Shown: in pieces, positions 6,909-12,337 of the stretch
Position numbering within the stretch: position 1 is the first letter of the stretch
How the letters are laid out: every line of letters begins with the position of its first letter
Translations under genes and position numbers: made by a program
Notes under the pieces: generated by a model
The model's input: only the letters and a program-made list of their open reading frames with translations
Database searches by the model: none
Told to the model about the DNA's origin: nothing
Origin: Deltaproteobacteria bacterium
Lineage (GTDB): Bacteria > Desulfobacterota > GWC2-55-46 > DRQE01
Assembly (NCBI GenBank): GCA_030636245.1
Contig: DAOVXI010000029.1
Coordinates: 1 to 12,337, forward strand
Length of the DNA stretch: 12,337 nucleotides
Direction: 5' to 3'

Positions 6909-8102
6909 AAGTCTTGAGACAGCCTCTTTGATCTTATTGATACCATTTTTTATATCATCATCACCACAGGCGTAGCTTAAGCGCACGTGGTCGTCATCTC
7001 CGAAGGCACTTCCAGGAACAACCGCAACGCCGGCACTCTCAAGCAGGAACTTCGATAGTTCAATAGAGTTATTGATAGTGTTGCCCTCGAATTTTTTCCC
7101 GTAAAGCTCTGAGACATCGGCGAATACATAAAACGCGCCGTCAGGAACGAGACACTTTATACCCTCTATATCATTTAATCCGCTCACCATAAGGTCACGT
7201 CTTGACTTGAAGAGTTTCGTCATTTTATCTATCTTGTCCTTTGGTCCCTTGAGTGCCTCGACCGACGCCCACTGGCTAACGCTTGCCGGGTTTGATGTCG
7301 ATTGGCTCTGAACACGGGTCATGGCAGAGATAAGTTCCTTGGGTCCGGCGGCGTAGCCGATACGCCACCCGGTCATTGAGTAGGCCTTTGATACGCCGTT
7401 AAGAACAATGGTAATGGCCTTGGCCTCCTCTGATATTGAGGCGGCCGAGACTATCTTGTCGTCGCCGTAGTATATGTTCTCATAGATTTCGTCCGAGATT
7501 ATAAGTACTTCATTCTCAACAGCTACCTTTGCTATCTCCGCTATCTCGCTAGAGGTATATGCCGCTCCGGTCGGGTTCGAGGGGCTGTTTATAACGATAG
7601 CCCTTGTTCTTTCTCCTATGGCGTCCTTAAATGACTTTGGGGTTACCTTAAAGCCGGTAGCTTCGGTCGTCGTGAGTATCTTTGCCTCTCCGTCAGCGAG
7701 TTGGATCATCGGAGGGTAAGAGACCCAGTAGGGTGATGGAACTATCACTTCGTCCCCCGGGTTCAAGAGCGCCTGGCAGAGGTTATAGAAGGAGTGCTTG
7801 CCACCGCAGGAGACCAAGATCTCTTCCCTTGTGTAGGCGATATTGTGATCGATCTTAAGTTTCTCGATTATCGCGTCCTTAAGTTCGTTTATGCCGCCAA
7901 CAGGGGTGTACTTTGTATGCCCTGCTTCTATGGCTTGTATAGCGGCCCGCTTTATCTCCTTGGGGGTGTCGAAGTCCGGTTCACCGGCGCTGAAACTTAT
8001 GATGTCCGCTCCTTCTGCCTTAAGCTCTTTAGCCCTGGCTGTTACGGCAAGGGTGGGGCTTTCGGGAAGGCCTTGGATCTTTTTGCTTATCTCTATCGTC
8101 AT
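6903..8102 (-). CDS. aspC: Pyridoxal-phosphate aspartate aminotransferase, subgroup Ib
   Basis: The 399-residue protein is a class I/II fold-type I aminotransferase moving an amino group between aspartate and 2-oxoglutarate. SFSAGEPDFDTP (37-48) lies near the N-terminus. Later come SPSNPTG (173-179), SDEIYE (203-208), and NGVSKAYSMTGWR (235-247) with Lys239 as the Schiff-base lysine; VRLSY near the C-terminus carries the carboxylate-binding Arg. The GGKHSFYNL segment with Lys102 and the SPYWVSYP block resemble the Thermus-type Ib enzyme, some members of which also use prephenate, so a second role in tyrosine/phenylalanine synthesis is possible. ATG 8100-8102; ribosome site weak. The coaD stop is only 4 bp upstream, so aspC is probably the last gene of the ubiB-to-aspC minus-strand run. 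Confidence 0.95.
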   Translation of the reverse strand: MTIEISKKIQGLPESPTLAVTARAKELKAEGADIISFSAGEPDFDTPKEIKRAAIQAIEAGHTKYTPVGGINELKDAIIEKLKIDHNIAYTREEILVSCGGKHSFYNLCQALLNPGDEVIVPSPYWVSYPPMIQLADGEAKILTTTEATGFKVTPKSFKDAIGERTRAIVINSPSNPTGAAYTSSEIAEIAKVAVENEVLIISDEIYENIYYGDDKIVSAASISEEAKAITIVLNGVSKAYSMTGWRIGYAAGPKELISAMTRVQSQSTSNPASVSQWASVEALKGPKDKIDKMTKLFKSRRDLMVSGLNDIEGIKCLVPDGAFYVFADVSELYGKKFEGNTINNSIELSKFLLESAGVAVVPGSAFGDDDHVRLSYACGDDDIKNGINKIKEAVSRLS

Positions 8103-8106
8103 AATA

Positions 8107-8601
8107 TTATCCGTTCTTTTTTTTGAGCTGCTCTTTTACGTAAGGGGTGACAAAGTCGATGGTGTCGCCGCCTAGCCGCGCGATCTCTTTTATGAAGCGT
8201 GAGCTTACAGGCGCGAACTCATCGGCTGTCATCATAAAGATCGTTTCTATCTCAGGGGCTAACTTTCTGTTCGTGAGCGCCATCTGGAACTCGTACTCGA
8301 AATCCGACATAACGCGGAGGCCTCTTATCACGGTCGATGCTCCCTTTTCCTTAACGTAGTTTACGAGGAGTCCGCTAAAGCTCTCAACTCTTATGCGCTC
8401 AAATTCCTTTGTTTCGTTCTTTATCATATCAATGCGTTCCTCGACACTGAAAAGAGGGGTCTTGCTCGCGCCTCCGCCTCCGCCTCCGGCCACGGCCACT
8501 ATAAGCTCGTCGAATAGATGAAGACTCCTCTTTATTATATCGAGGTGTCCCTTTGTTATCGGGTCGAAGGTTCCCGGATATATCGCTATATGTTTTGGCA
8601 A
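8107..8601 (-). CDS. coaD: Phosphopantetheine adenylyltransferase
   Basis: CoaD transfers AMP from ATP to 4'-phosphopantetheine, the penultimate step of CoA synthesis, and works as a soluble hexamer. YPGTFDPITKGH (8-19) holds the nucleotidyltransferase Thr11 and His19; RGLR and the VSSRFIKE block near the C-terminus are also intact. The length (164) is about normal, but residues 39-44 are six glycines where E. coli has roughly ASPS, giving four extra residues just before the conserved substrate-binding Lys (Lys47, equal to E. coli Lys42). The glycine run is encoded by a (GGCGGA)n-like microsatellite at about 8468-8493. The start is TTG 8599-8601 with AAGGA about 8 nt upstream. The spacer to rsmD is 4 bp. 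Confidence 0.97.
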   Translation of the reverse strand: MPKHIAIYPGTFDPITKGHLDIIKRSLHLFDELIVAVAGGGGGGASKTPLFSVEERIDMIKNETKEFERIRVESFSGLLVNYVKEKGASTVIRGLRVMSDFEYEFQMALTNRKLAPEIETIFMMTADEFAPVSSRFIKEIARLGGDTIDFVTPYVKEQLKKKNG

Positions 8602-8605
8602 TGCT

Positions 8606-9175
8606 TTAATCCTTATCCTTTAAAAAGAATGATACCTTCGTATCTCCGTAGGCTTTTTCCTTGAGTAGCTGCAGGCCTTGCGTTTCCTGAAGCTCTACCT
8701 CAAGTGAGGTCTCGCAAATTATCAAAGCCTCGCTTGAGAGTATGCTGCTTTTCGATAGCGCCAGAAGGACCTTGCTCGTAAGCTCTTCGTTATTGTAGGG
8801 CGCGTCCATCACAACAAGCTCAAAGGTGCGTTTGTCATTTGCGAGTATGCTTATCGCTTTAAGCGCGTCCGCTGTGAGCACTTCACTGCGATCTTCTTCT
8901 TTGCAGGTTCCGATGTTTTTCCTTATTACCTCTGCGGCCTTTGGGTCAGAATCAACAAAAACACAGTGCGCTTCTTCAAGGTGGCTTCTGCTTAGGGCCT
9001 CAAGCCCCATAGCTCCGGTGCCCGCAAAGATATCAAGTATGTTCTTGTACTCGTGTCCAAGGCTACCGGTAATGTTGAAGACAGCCTGGCGCACCTTGTC
9101 CGGTGTGGGCCGAATGGCTTTGCCGGTGAAGGCGGCAAGTTTTCTGCCTTTGTTCGATCCTCCGGAAATTCTCAT
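8606..9175 (-). CDS. rsmD: 16S rRNA (guanine-966-N2)-methyltransferase RsmD
   Basis: RsmD methylates N2 of G966 in 16S rRNA in the assembled small subunit. The 189-residue protein shows MRISGG...GRKL at the N-terminus, IRPTPDKVRQAVFN (21-34) and the SAM-binding LDIFAGTGAMGLEALSR (47-63). The acceptor-site tetrapeptide is DAPY (124-127), where this family normally has DPPY or close relatives; the rest of the domain looks sound. ATG 9173-9175 gives the standard MRISGG start, though no clear Shine-Dalgarno precedes it. rsmD followed by coaD and aspC is a common order in deltaproteobacteria-like genomes. Confidence 0.95.
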   Translation of the reverse strand: MRISGGSNKGRKLAAFTGKAIRPTPDKVRQAVFNITGSLGHEYKNILDIFAGTGAMGLEALSRSHLEEAHCVFVDSDPKAAEVIRKNIGTCKEEDRSEVLTADALKAISILANDKRTFELVVMDAPYNNEELTSKVLLALSKSSILSSEALIICETSLEVELQETQGLQLLKEKAYGDTKVSFFLKDKD

Positions 9176-9198
9176 TTTGTTTTAAGCAAGGGAGCTTT

Positions 9199-9216
9199 GG
9201 CTACAGAGCCGTAGCC
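9199..9216 (-). other. RNA hairpin at the end of yjbQ
   Basis: GGCTAC, a 6-nt loop and GTAGCC form a perfect 6-bp stem that begins inside the yjbQ stop codon on the minus strand, in the 40-bp spacer before rsmD. No U-tract follows, so a true terminator is doubtful; it may shape the yjbQ-rsmD transcript. Confidence 0.35.
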
Positions 9217-9632
9217 TAGTTGCCCGTGACCTTGACCGAGACAAGTCTGCTTCTCGGTCCGTCGAACTCGGAGAAGTATATCATCTGCCACTGGCCAAGC
9301 GCGATGCGGCCTCTTGTTATGGGTACGGTAACGCTGTTGCCGACTATGACGGCCTTGAGATGCGCGTCAGCGTTCCTTCCGTACTCGCCCTTATTGTGTT
9401 TGTATGAAGGTTTGTTTGGAATACGTTCGTTCAAAAAATCGTGAAAATCTTTTTCAAGCTCGTGGTCGGCGTTGTTTAAGTGTATGCTGGCGGTAGTGTG
9501 TCCGGTAAAAACAAGCACGCTGCCTTCCTCGACGCCGCTTTGCATGATAACCGCCTCTACCTGGTCGGTTATCCTTAACTCCTCTGTTTTTTCTTTGCTG
9601 TTAAGCCTGATCGTGCTGCTAAAGACTTTCAT
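9216..9632 (-). CDS. yjbQ: YjbQ/UPF0047 family protein (secondary thiamine-phosphate synthase family)
   Basis: This compact 138-residue protein covers the full UPF0047 domain: FTGHTTASI (43-51), DHELEKDFHDFL, NADAHLK, GNSVTVPITRGRIALGQWQ and the EFDGPRSR block near the C-terminus. The E. coli relative has weak thiamine-phosphate synthase activity, but the real role of the family is unsettled. It is cytoplasmic. ATG 9630-9632 is close (3 nt) behind GGAGGG (9636-9641). A perfect TATAAT lies just upstream on the same strand, so it may have its own promoter in addition to read-through from the sirtuin gene 37 bp away. Confidence 0.93.
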   Translation of the reverse strand: MKVFSSTIRLNSKEKTEELRITDQVEAVIMQSGVEEGSVLVFTGHTTASIHLNNADHELEKDFHDFLNERIPNKPSYKHNKGEYGRNADAHLKAVIVGNSVTVPITRGRIALGQWQMIYFSEFDGPRSRLVSVKVTGN

Positions 9633-9652
9633 TCGCCCTCCGTGTGCATAAT

Positions 9653-9658
9653 ATTATA
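9653..9658 (-). promoter_or_regulatory. Possible -10 element upstream of yjbQ
   Basis: A perfect TATAAT on the minus strand sits 20 bp before the yjbQ start, in the short spacer after the sirtuin stop. I see no convincing -35 at 16-18 bp, so the promoter is tentative. Confidence 0.3.
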
Positions 9659-9669
9659 GTATGTGTATC

Positions 9670-10395
9670 TTAGATCAGTTGAGGTAATATCTCTCCCGAT
9701 TTGCCGGTGATGGCCAAGTCGACAGCATCCGTTAAAGGTGTCGGCTCCGGGTTTATCTCTATAACAAATGCGCCGCCTCTTTTAGCCAGTGGCCCCAGCG
9801 AGGCGGCCGGCTGAACCACGGCGCTTGTTCCTACTACAAACATTATATCGCAAGATGAGCACTTTGAGAATGCCTTGTTCAAAATATTTTCATCAAGAGA
9901 CTCGCCGAACCAGACTATGTCGGGGCGAAGCAACCCTCCGCACTCGCAGTATGGCAGGATACTTATGGGTACGTCAGTGTTCCTGCTTTTCGCGTTGCAA
10001 ACGGTACACTTTAAATGCCATATATTCCCGTGTAACTCAAGTATATTTTTGCTCCCGGCCTCTTCGTGCAGTCCGTCGACGTTCTGGGTTATAAGGGTGA
10101 AGTCTTTTTTCAGTTTTTCAAGCTCGGCAAGGGCAAAGTGACCGGGGTTTGGCTTTACCTCTTTAAGTACGGATCTGCGCCAATCATAGAACTCCCAGAC
10201 GAGCTTCGGCTCACTCTCAAAAGCCTCGGGGGTTGCAAGCTCTTCGGCGCGTCTTCCCTGCCAAAGCCCGCCGGAGCCCCTGAAGGTCGGTACACCGCTT
10301 TCTGACGAGATGCCCGCGCCGCTAAGAACGACAACACTCCTTGAGCTTTTAACTTTCTCTCTGGCGGTCTCAAGATCTTTTTCAGGTACTGTCAT
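9670..10395 (-). CDS. cobB: NAD-dependent protein deacylase, sirtuin class III
   Basis: Sirtuins remove acyl groups from lysines, consuming NAD and releasing nicotinamide and O-acyl-ADP-ribose. The 241-residue protein has GAGISSESGVPTFRG (26-40), ITQNVDGLH (102-110), catalytic His122 in LHGN, and a four-cysteine zinc site (Cys130, Cys133, Cys150, Cys152; the last pair is CxC). VGTSAVVQPAA and the NPEPTPLTD block complete the Rossmann fold. Tyr70 and Arg73 in FYDWRR match the Tyr-x-x-Arg pair that binds acidic acyl groups in SIRT5 and CobB, which suggests desuccinylase/demalonylase as well as deacetylase activity. ATG 10393-10395; no strong ribosome site. No acyl-CoA synthetase or acetyltransferase partner is in the window. 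Confidence 0.95.
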   Translation of the reverse strand: MTVPEKDLETAREKVKSSRSVVVLSGAGISSESGVPTFRGSGGLWQGRRAEELATPEAFESEPKLVWEFYDWRRSVLKEVKPNPGHFALAELEKLKKDFTLITQNVDGLHEEAGSKNILELHGNIWHLKCTVCNAKSRNTDVPISILPYCECGGLLRPDIVWFGESLDENILNKAFSKCSSCDIMFVVGTSAVVQPAASLGPLAKRGGAFVIEINPEPTPLTDAVDLAITGKSGEILPQLI

Positions 10396-10430
10396 CTTGT
10401 TCTTTATCGGTTATTATTGGGCGAGTCTTA

Positions 10431-10703
10431 CTATGCAAAGACTTTACTGAAAGCGCCTTCTCTGGAGATTAGTCCGCTCTCTATCGCATCCTCTATAATG
10501 GCTATTGCTGTATCAGCCTTCTCGGCCTCCACGGCTATATACTTTGTGTATGCGTCCTTCCTGTCCATCGAGTCCTCTGCGAAGCTCTCGACCCCTTTTA
10601 TAACGCAGACGATGTTGTATTCCTCAAGAAGGCTCTCGATAATTCCGGCGTCCATTTCGTCATATAACGAGTAGACATTTCTGAATTTTATGCTGGTTGC
10701 CAT
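10431..10703 (-). CDS. Small DUF2007-like protein
   Basis: A 90-residue acidic cytoplasmic protein. The N-terminal half (FRNVYSLYDEMDAGIIESLLEEYNI) and later YIAVEAEKADTAIAIIEDAIE follow the DUF2007 layout: a beta strand, an amphipathic helix that scans sub-domains, a variable loop, then a strand and a second helix. DUF2007 proteins are proposed signal-transducing or regulatory modules of unknown partner. The ATG at 10701-10703 has no clear ribosome-binding site. It stands 35 bp upstream of the sirtuin gene and 195 bp downstream of the SCP2 gene, whose spacer is repetitive. Family assignment is moderate. Confidence 0.65.
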   Translation of the reverse strand: MATSIKFRNVYSLYDEMDAGIIESLLEEYNIVCVIKGVESFAEDSMDRKDAYTKYIAVEAEKADTAIAIIEDAIESGLISREGAFSKVFA

Positions 10704-10734
10704 ATGGTTTGAGTATATTTGAAAGGTGATTTTT

Positions 10735-10925
10735 TGTCAATAAAAAGAGGGTTTTTCAAATAGTAAGGAAAAGAAATTTGGTGCCCTTAAATATGTTTGA
10801 TGCGGAGTCTTGTTGTTTAGAGGTCGGCGAGAATTTTTCAAATGGGCCATGAAAATCGTTTCACGCTTATTGAGGGTATGGAGCGACCGCTTTTTTTCTT
10901 ATAAGTCGGCGAGGATATTTTTGAG
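10735..10925. repeat. Diverged tandem repeat (82-bp period) at the end of the SCP2 gene
   Basis: The 195-bp spacer 10704-10898 has no gene I can support but contains displaced copies of the SCP2 gene end. On the minus strand the gene ends K-N-I-L-A-D-L-stop (10899-10922). At 10817-10837 the same strand reads K-I-L-A-D-L-stop, with GTCGGCGAG on the plus strand at 10905-10913 and again at 10823-10831, offset 82. TTTTTCAAAT occurs at 10752-10761 and 10834-10843, also offset 82, so a third worn copy is likely. The rest of the unit is only loosely similar. Confidence 0.7.
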
Positions 10926-11309
10926 TAGTATGGCGGCGGCGGTGTCGCCTGTTATCTCAAGCTTTCTGGTAAAAAACACGGTGTCAGGGTCAACGCGTCC
11001 GAGAAGGAGCCCCGCCAGAACCCTTATCTCGCCCTTCATGGTAACGTCCACCTCTCTTTCCGGATGAAGGATTATTGTAGCCTCACCGTTCCTGATCGTC
11101 ATGCAGAAGCTTTTGTTGGTGTCAGTCGGGCAAAAGAGAAAGAGCTTTCCCTCAAGCTCAGGCAAACGTCTTTTGAAGCGTTCGTTGCCCTCCACCATGG
11201 CGGATATTACGCCTCCCGCGCCGATGGCCTGCATCCAGCCCGGCATGATCTTAAGCGGTAACTTAAGGAGCGTTAAGGCTTTATCCAGGATATCGCCATT
11301 ATCGCTCAA
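10899..11309 (-). CDS. SCP2 sterol-binding domain protein, UbiT-like
   Basis: The 136-residue protein has an SCP2-type lipid-binding fold: GKLFLFCPTD, a central TIILHPEREVDVTMKGE strand pair, and RVDPDTVFFTRKLEITGDT (about 104-122). That last segment closely follows the E. coli UbiT pattern EDPDTLFFQRRLVIEGDT. UbiT carries polyprenyl intermediates during oxygen-independent ubiquinone synthesis. The gene sits directly after ubiE and overlaps it by 4 nt (TTGA), so the start TTG 11307-11309 is probably translationally coupled; AGGGGG lies 7 nt upstream. This supports a quinone-pathway role, though UbiU and UbiV are not in view and a menaquinone role is equally possible. Confidence 0.8.
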   Translation of the reverse strand: MSDNGDILDKALTLLKLPLKIMPGWMQAIGAGGVISAMVEGNERFKRRLPELEGKLFLFCPTDTNKSFCMTIRNGEATIILHPEREVDVTMKGEIRVLAGLLLGRVDPDTVFFTRKLEITGDTAAAILLKNILADL

Positions 11310-12058
11310 AACTTTACCCCCTCATGCACGGCGGCGATGCCCCCGAATAAATTGTTGTACTTGACCATGGCGAGCCCGGCTTCCTCCATCATGGTCTTGA
11401 ACTCATCCTGAGCGGGGAATTTCCTGATGCTTTCAGCAAGGTACCTGTATGAGTCACGGTCGCCTGTTATAAGCTTTCCCGCGGCAGGGATAAATGAAAA
11501 TGAGTAGAGGTCGTAGAGTTTAGCGAAACTTTTATTTACGGGGTGCGAGAACTCAAGGCACAGAACCTTTCCTCCGGGCTTTACAACACGCGTCATCTCT
11601 TTGAGCGCTTTTGGTATGTTAGTGACGTTCCTTATTCCAAAGCCGATCGTTACAGCGTGGAAGGTGTTATCAGGGAAGGGTATCGACTCCGCGTCGCCGC
11701 AGACGAAGCGCATGCCTTTAAGTACCCCCCGGTCGATACACTTGCTTCTCCCTCTGAGCAGCATCTCATGGTTTATGTCGAAGACGGTGAGTTGCCCGGT
11801 CTCGCCGACCTTGTCCTTGCAGAGGAGAGCTATGTCGGCCGTGCCTCCGGCAACGTCAAGGAGCGACTCACCTTTATTGAGCCCGGTCCTATCGGCGATA
11901 AATTTTTTCCATAGCCTGTGAGTGCCAAGGCTCATGACATCGTTCATGAGGTCGTACTTTGACGCGACCGAGTCGAAGACCTCTTTGACAAGGCCGTGCT
12001 TTTCGTTCTCTTTTGCCTCGCGGTATCCGAAGTGGGTTTTTTTATTATCCTCTGTCAT
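11306..12058 (-). CDS. ubiE: Demethylmenaquinone/ubiquinone C-methyltransferase
   Basis: UbiE/MenG methylates the ring carbon of demethylmenaquinone (and of the ubiquinone precursor in organisms that make both), using SAM. Features in the 250-residue protein are VFDSVASKYDLMNDVMSLG (27-45), SAM motif LDVAGGTAD (67-75), FGIRNV, the EMTRVVKPGG region, ITGDRDSYRYLAESI, and a C-terminal NNLFGGIAAVHEG. Length is normal. ATG 12056-12058 without a strong ribosome site; the ubiB stop is 12 bp upstream. The overlap with the UbiT-like gene points to co-translation. Confidence 0.96.
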   Translation of the reverse strand: MTEDNKKTHFGYREAKENEKHGLVKEVFDSVASKYDLMNDVMSLGTHRLWKKFIADRTGLNKGESLLDVAGGTADIALLCKDKVGETGQLTVFDINHEMLLRGRSKCIDRGVLKGMRFVCGDAESIPFPDNTFHAVTIGFGIRNVTNIPKALKEMTRVVKPGGKVLCLEFSHPVNKSFAKLYDLYSFSFIPAAGKLITGDRDSYRYLAESIRKFPAQDEFKTMMEEAGLAMVKYNNLFGGIAAVHEGVKF

Positions 12059-12070
12059 CTTGATATGTTT

Positions 12071-12337
12071 TTACTTATCCGCATCACTGCTTCTTGACCT
12101 GAAGCCCGCAAGGCTTGCGCGCAGGGCGAATATGGCCGAGAAAGAGAAGCCTATTATGGATAGGAGCGGTATGCCGAAGAGCCCGACGGTGCTCTCTTTA
12201 TAAAAGACAACGCCGAGGGTGGAGGCAATAATAAGCGCGGCGCTTATAAGGGCGCTTGATGTTGCGCGTGCGTGCGTGTGCAGCTCATCCGCCAATGAGT
12301 CAAGGCGATAGTGAATGACCCCGACCTTAAGTTCGTC
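12071..12337 (-). CDS. ubiB: C-terminal end of UbiB/ABC1-family atypical kinase, partial
   Basis: The 88 residues visible run to the window edge with no start. They read HYRLDSLADELHTHARATSS, followed by two hydrophobic helices (about 27-46 and 52-73) ending at TAA 12071-12073. This is the arrangement seen at the C-terminus of UbiB proteins: a short amphipathic segment similar to ELDRASNRL and a helical hairpin that anchors the kinase-like domain to the membrane. The catalytic domain lies outside the window, so identity rests on this tail plus the position next to ubiE. An internal TTG (12293-12295) is unlikely to be the true start. Confidence 0.75.
   Translation of the reverse strand, partial: DELKVGVIHYRLDSLADELHTHARATSSALISAALIIASTLGVVFYKESTVGLFGIPLLSIIGFSFSAIFALRASLAGFRSRSSDADK

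Noticed and set aside
10704..10898. Small gene or RNA gene in the 195-bp spacer
   Set aside because: No frame with a ribosome site and recognisable product, and no RNA gene structure; the content is explained by the 82-bp repeats.
11543..11914. Open frame of 123 codons opposite ubiE
   Set aside because: Antisense shadow of a well-conserved gene, with no domain or start signal.

Overview
The window looks like chromosomal DNA of a Gram-negative, respiring bacterium with roughly 50% GC. Arginine AGG/AGA and isoleucine ATA codons are frequent, and 5 of 14 visible starts are GTG or TTG. The gene set (rsmD-coaD-aspC run, UbiB/UbiE quinone genes, CHASE2-kinase/PP2C/FHA signalling, amrA) is most like Desulfobacterota/deltaproteobacterial or Nitrospirota-type genomes. 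This placement is inference from gene content only.

Layout. 1-309: the 3' end of hemC, with an in-frame stop. 340-5070, plus strand: a three-gene phospho-signalling operon made of a membrane CHASE2-Ser/Thr kinase, a PP2C phosphatase and a double-FHA protein. 5074-5991, minus: nadA (quinolinate synthase), convergent with the FHA gene and only 3 nt from it. 6123-6656, plus: amrA, divergent from nadA. 6657-6902: non-coding tandem repeats. 6903-12337, minus, transcribed right to left: ubiB (cut by the window end), ubiE, a UbiT-like SCP2 protein, a repeat-containing 195-bp gap, a DUF2007-like small protein, a class III sirtuin, yjbQ, rsmD, coaD and aspC.

How the genes work together. Kinase, phosphatase and FHA reader form a self-contained phosphorylation write/erase/read unit with a likely extracytoplasmic sensor. 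UbiB, UbiE and the SCP2 protein form a quinone biosynthesis cluster. nadA starts NAD synthesis, coaD makes dephospho-CoA, rsmD modifies 16S rRNA, and the sirtuin consumes NAD to remove acyl groups. These are ordinary core-metabolism genes.

The most unusual signal is in the spacers, not the genes. At three separate loci the 3' end of a gene (kinase, amrA, SCP2 protein) is followed by one or more diverged tandem copies of the same stretch with a period of 82-87 bp. At the kinase locus the second copy supplies the ribosome-binding site, start codon and first five codons of the phosphatase. The loci also share a short core resembling TAAG-n-YGGCGA, so a dispersed repeat family is possible but not proven from this window alone.
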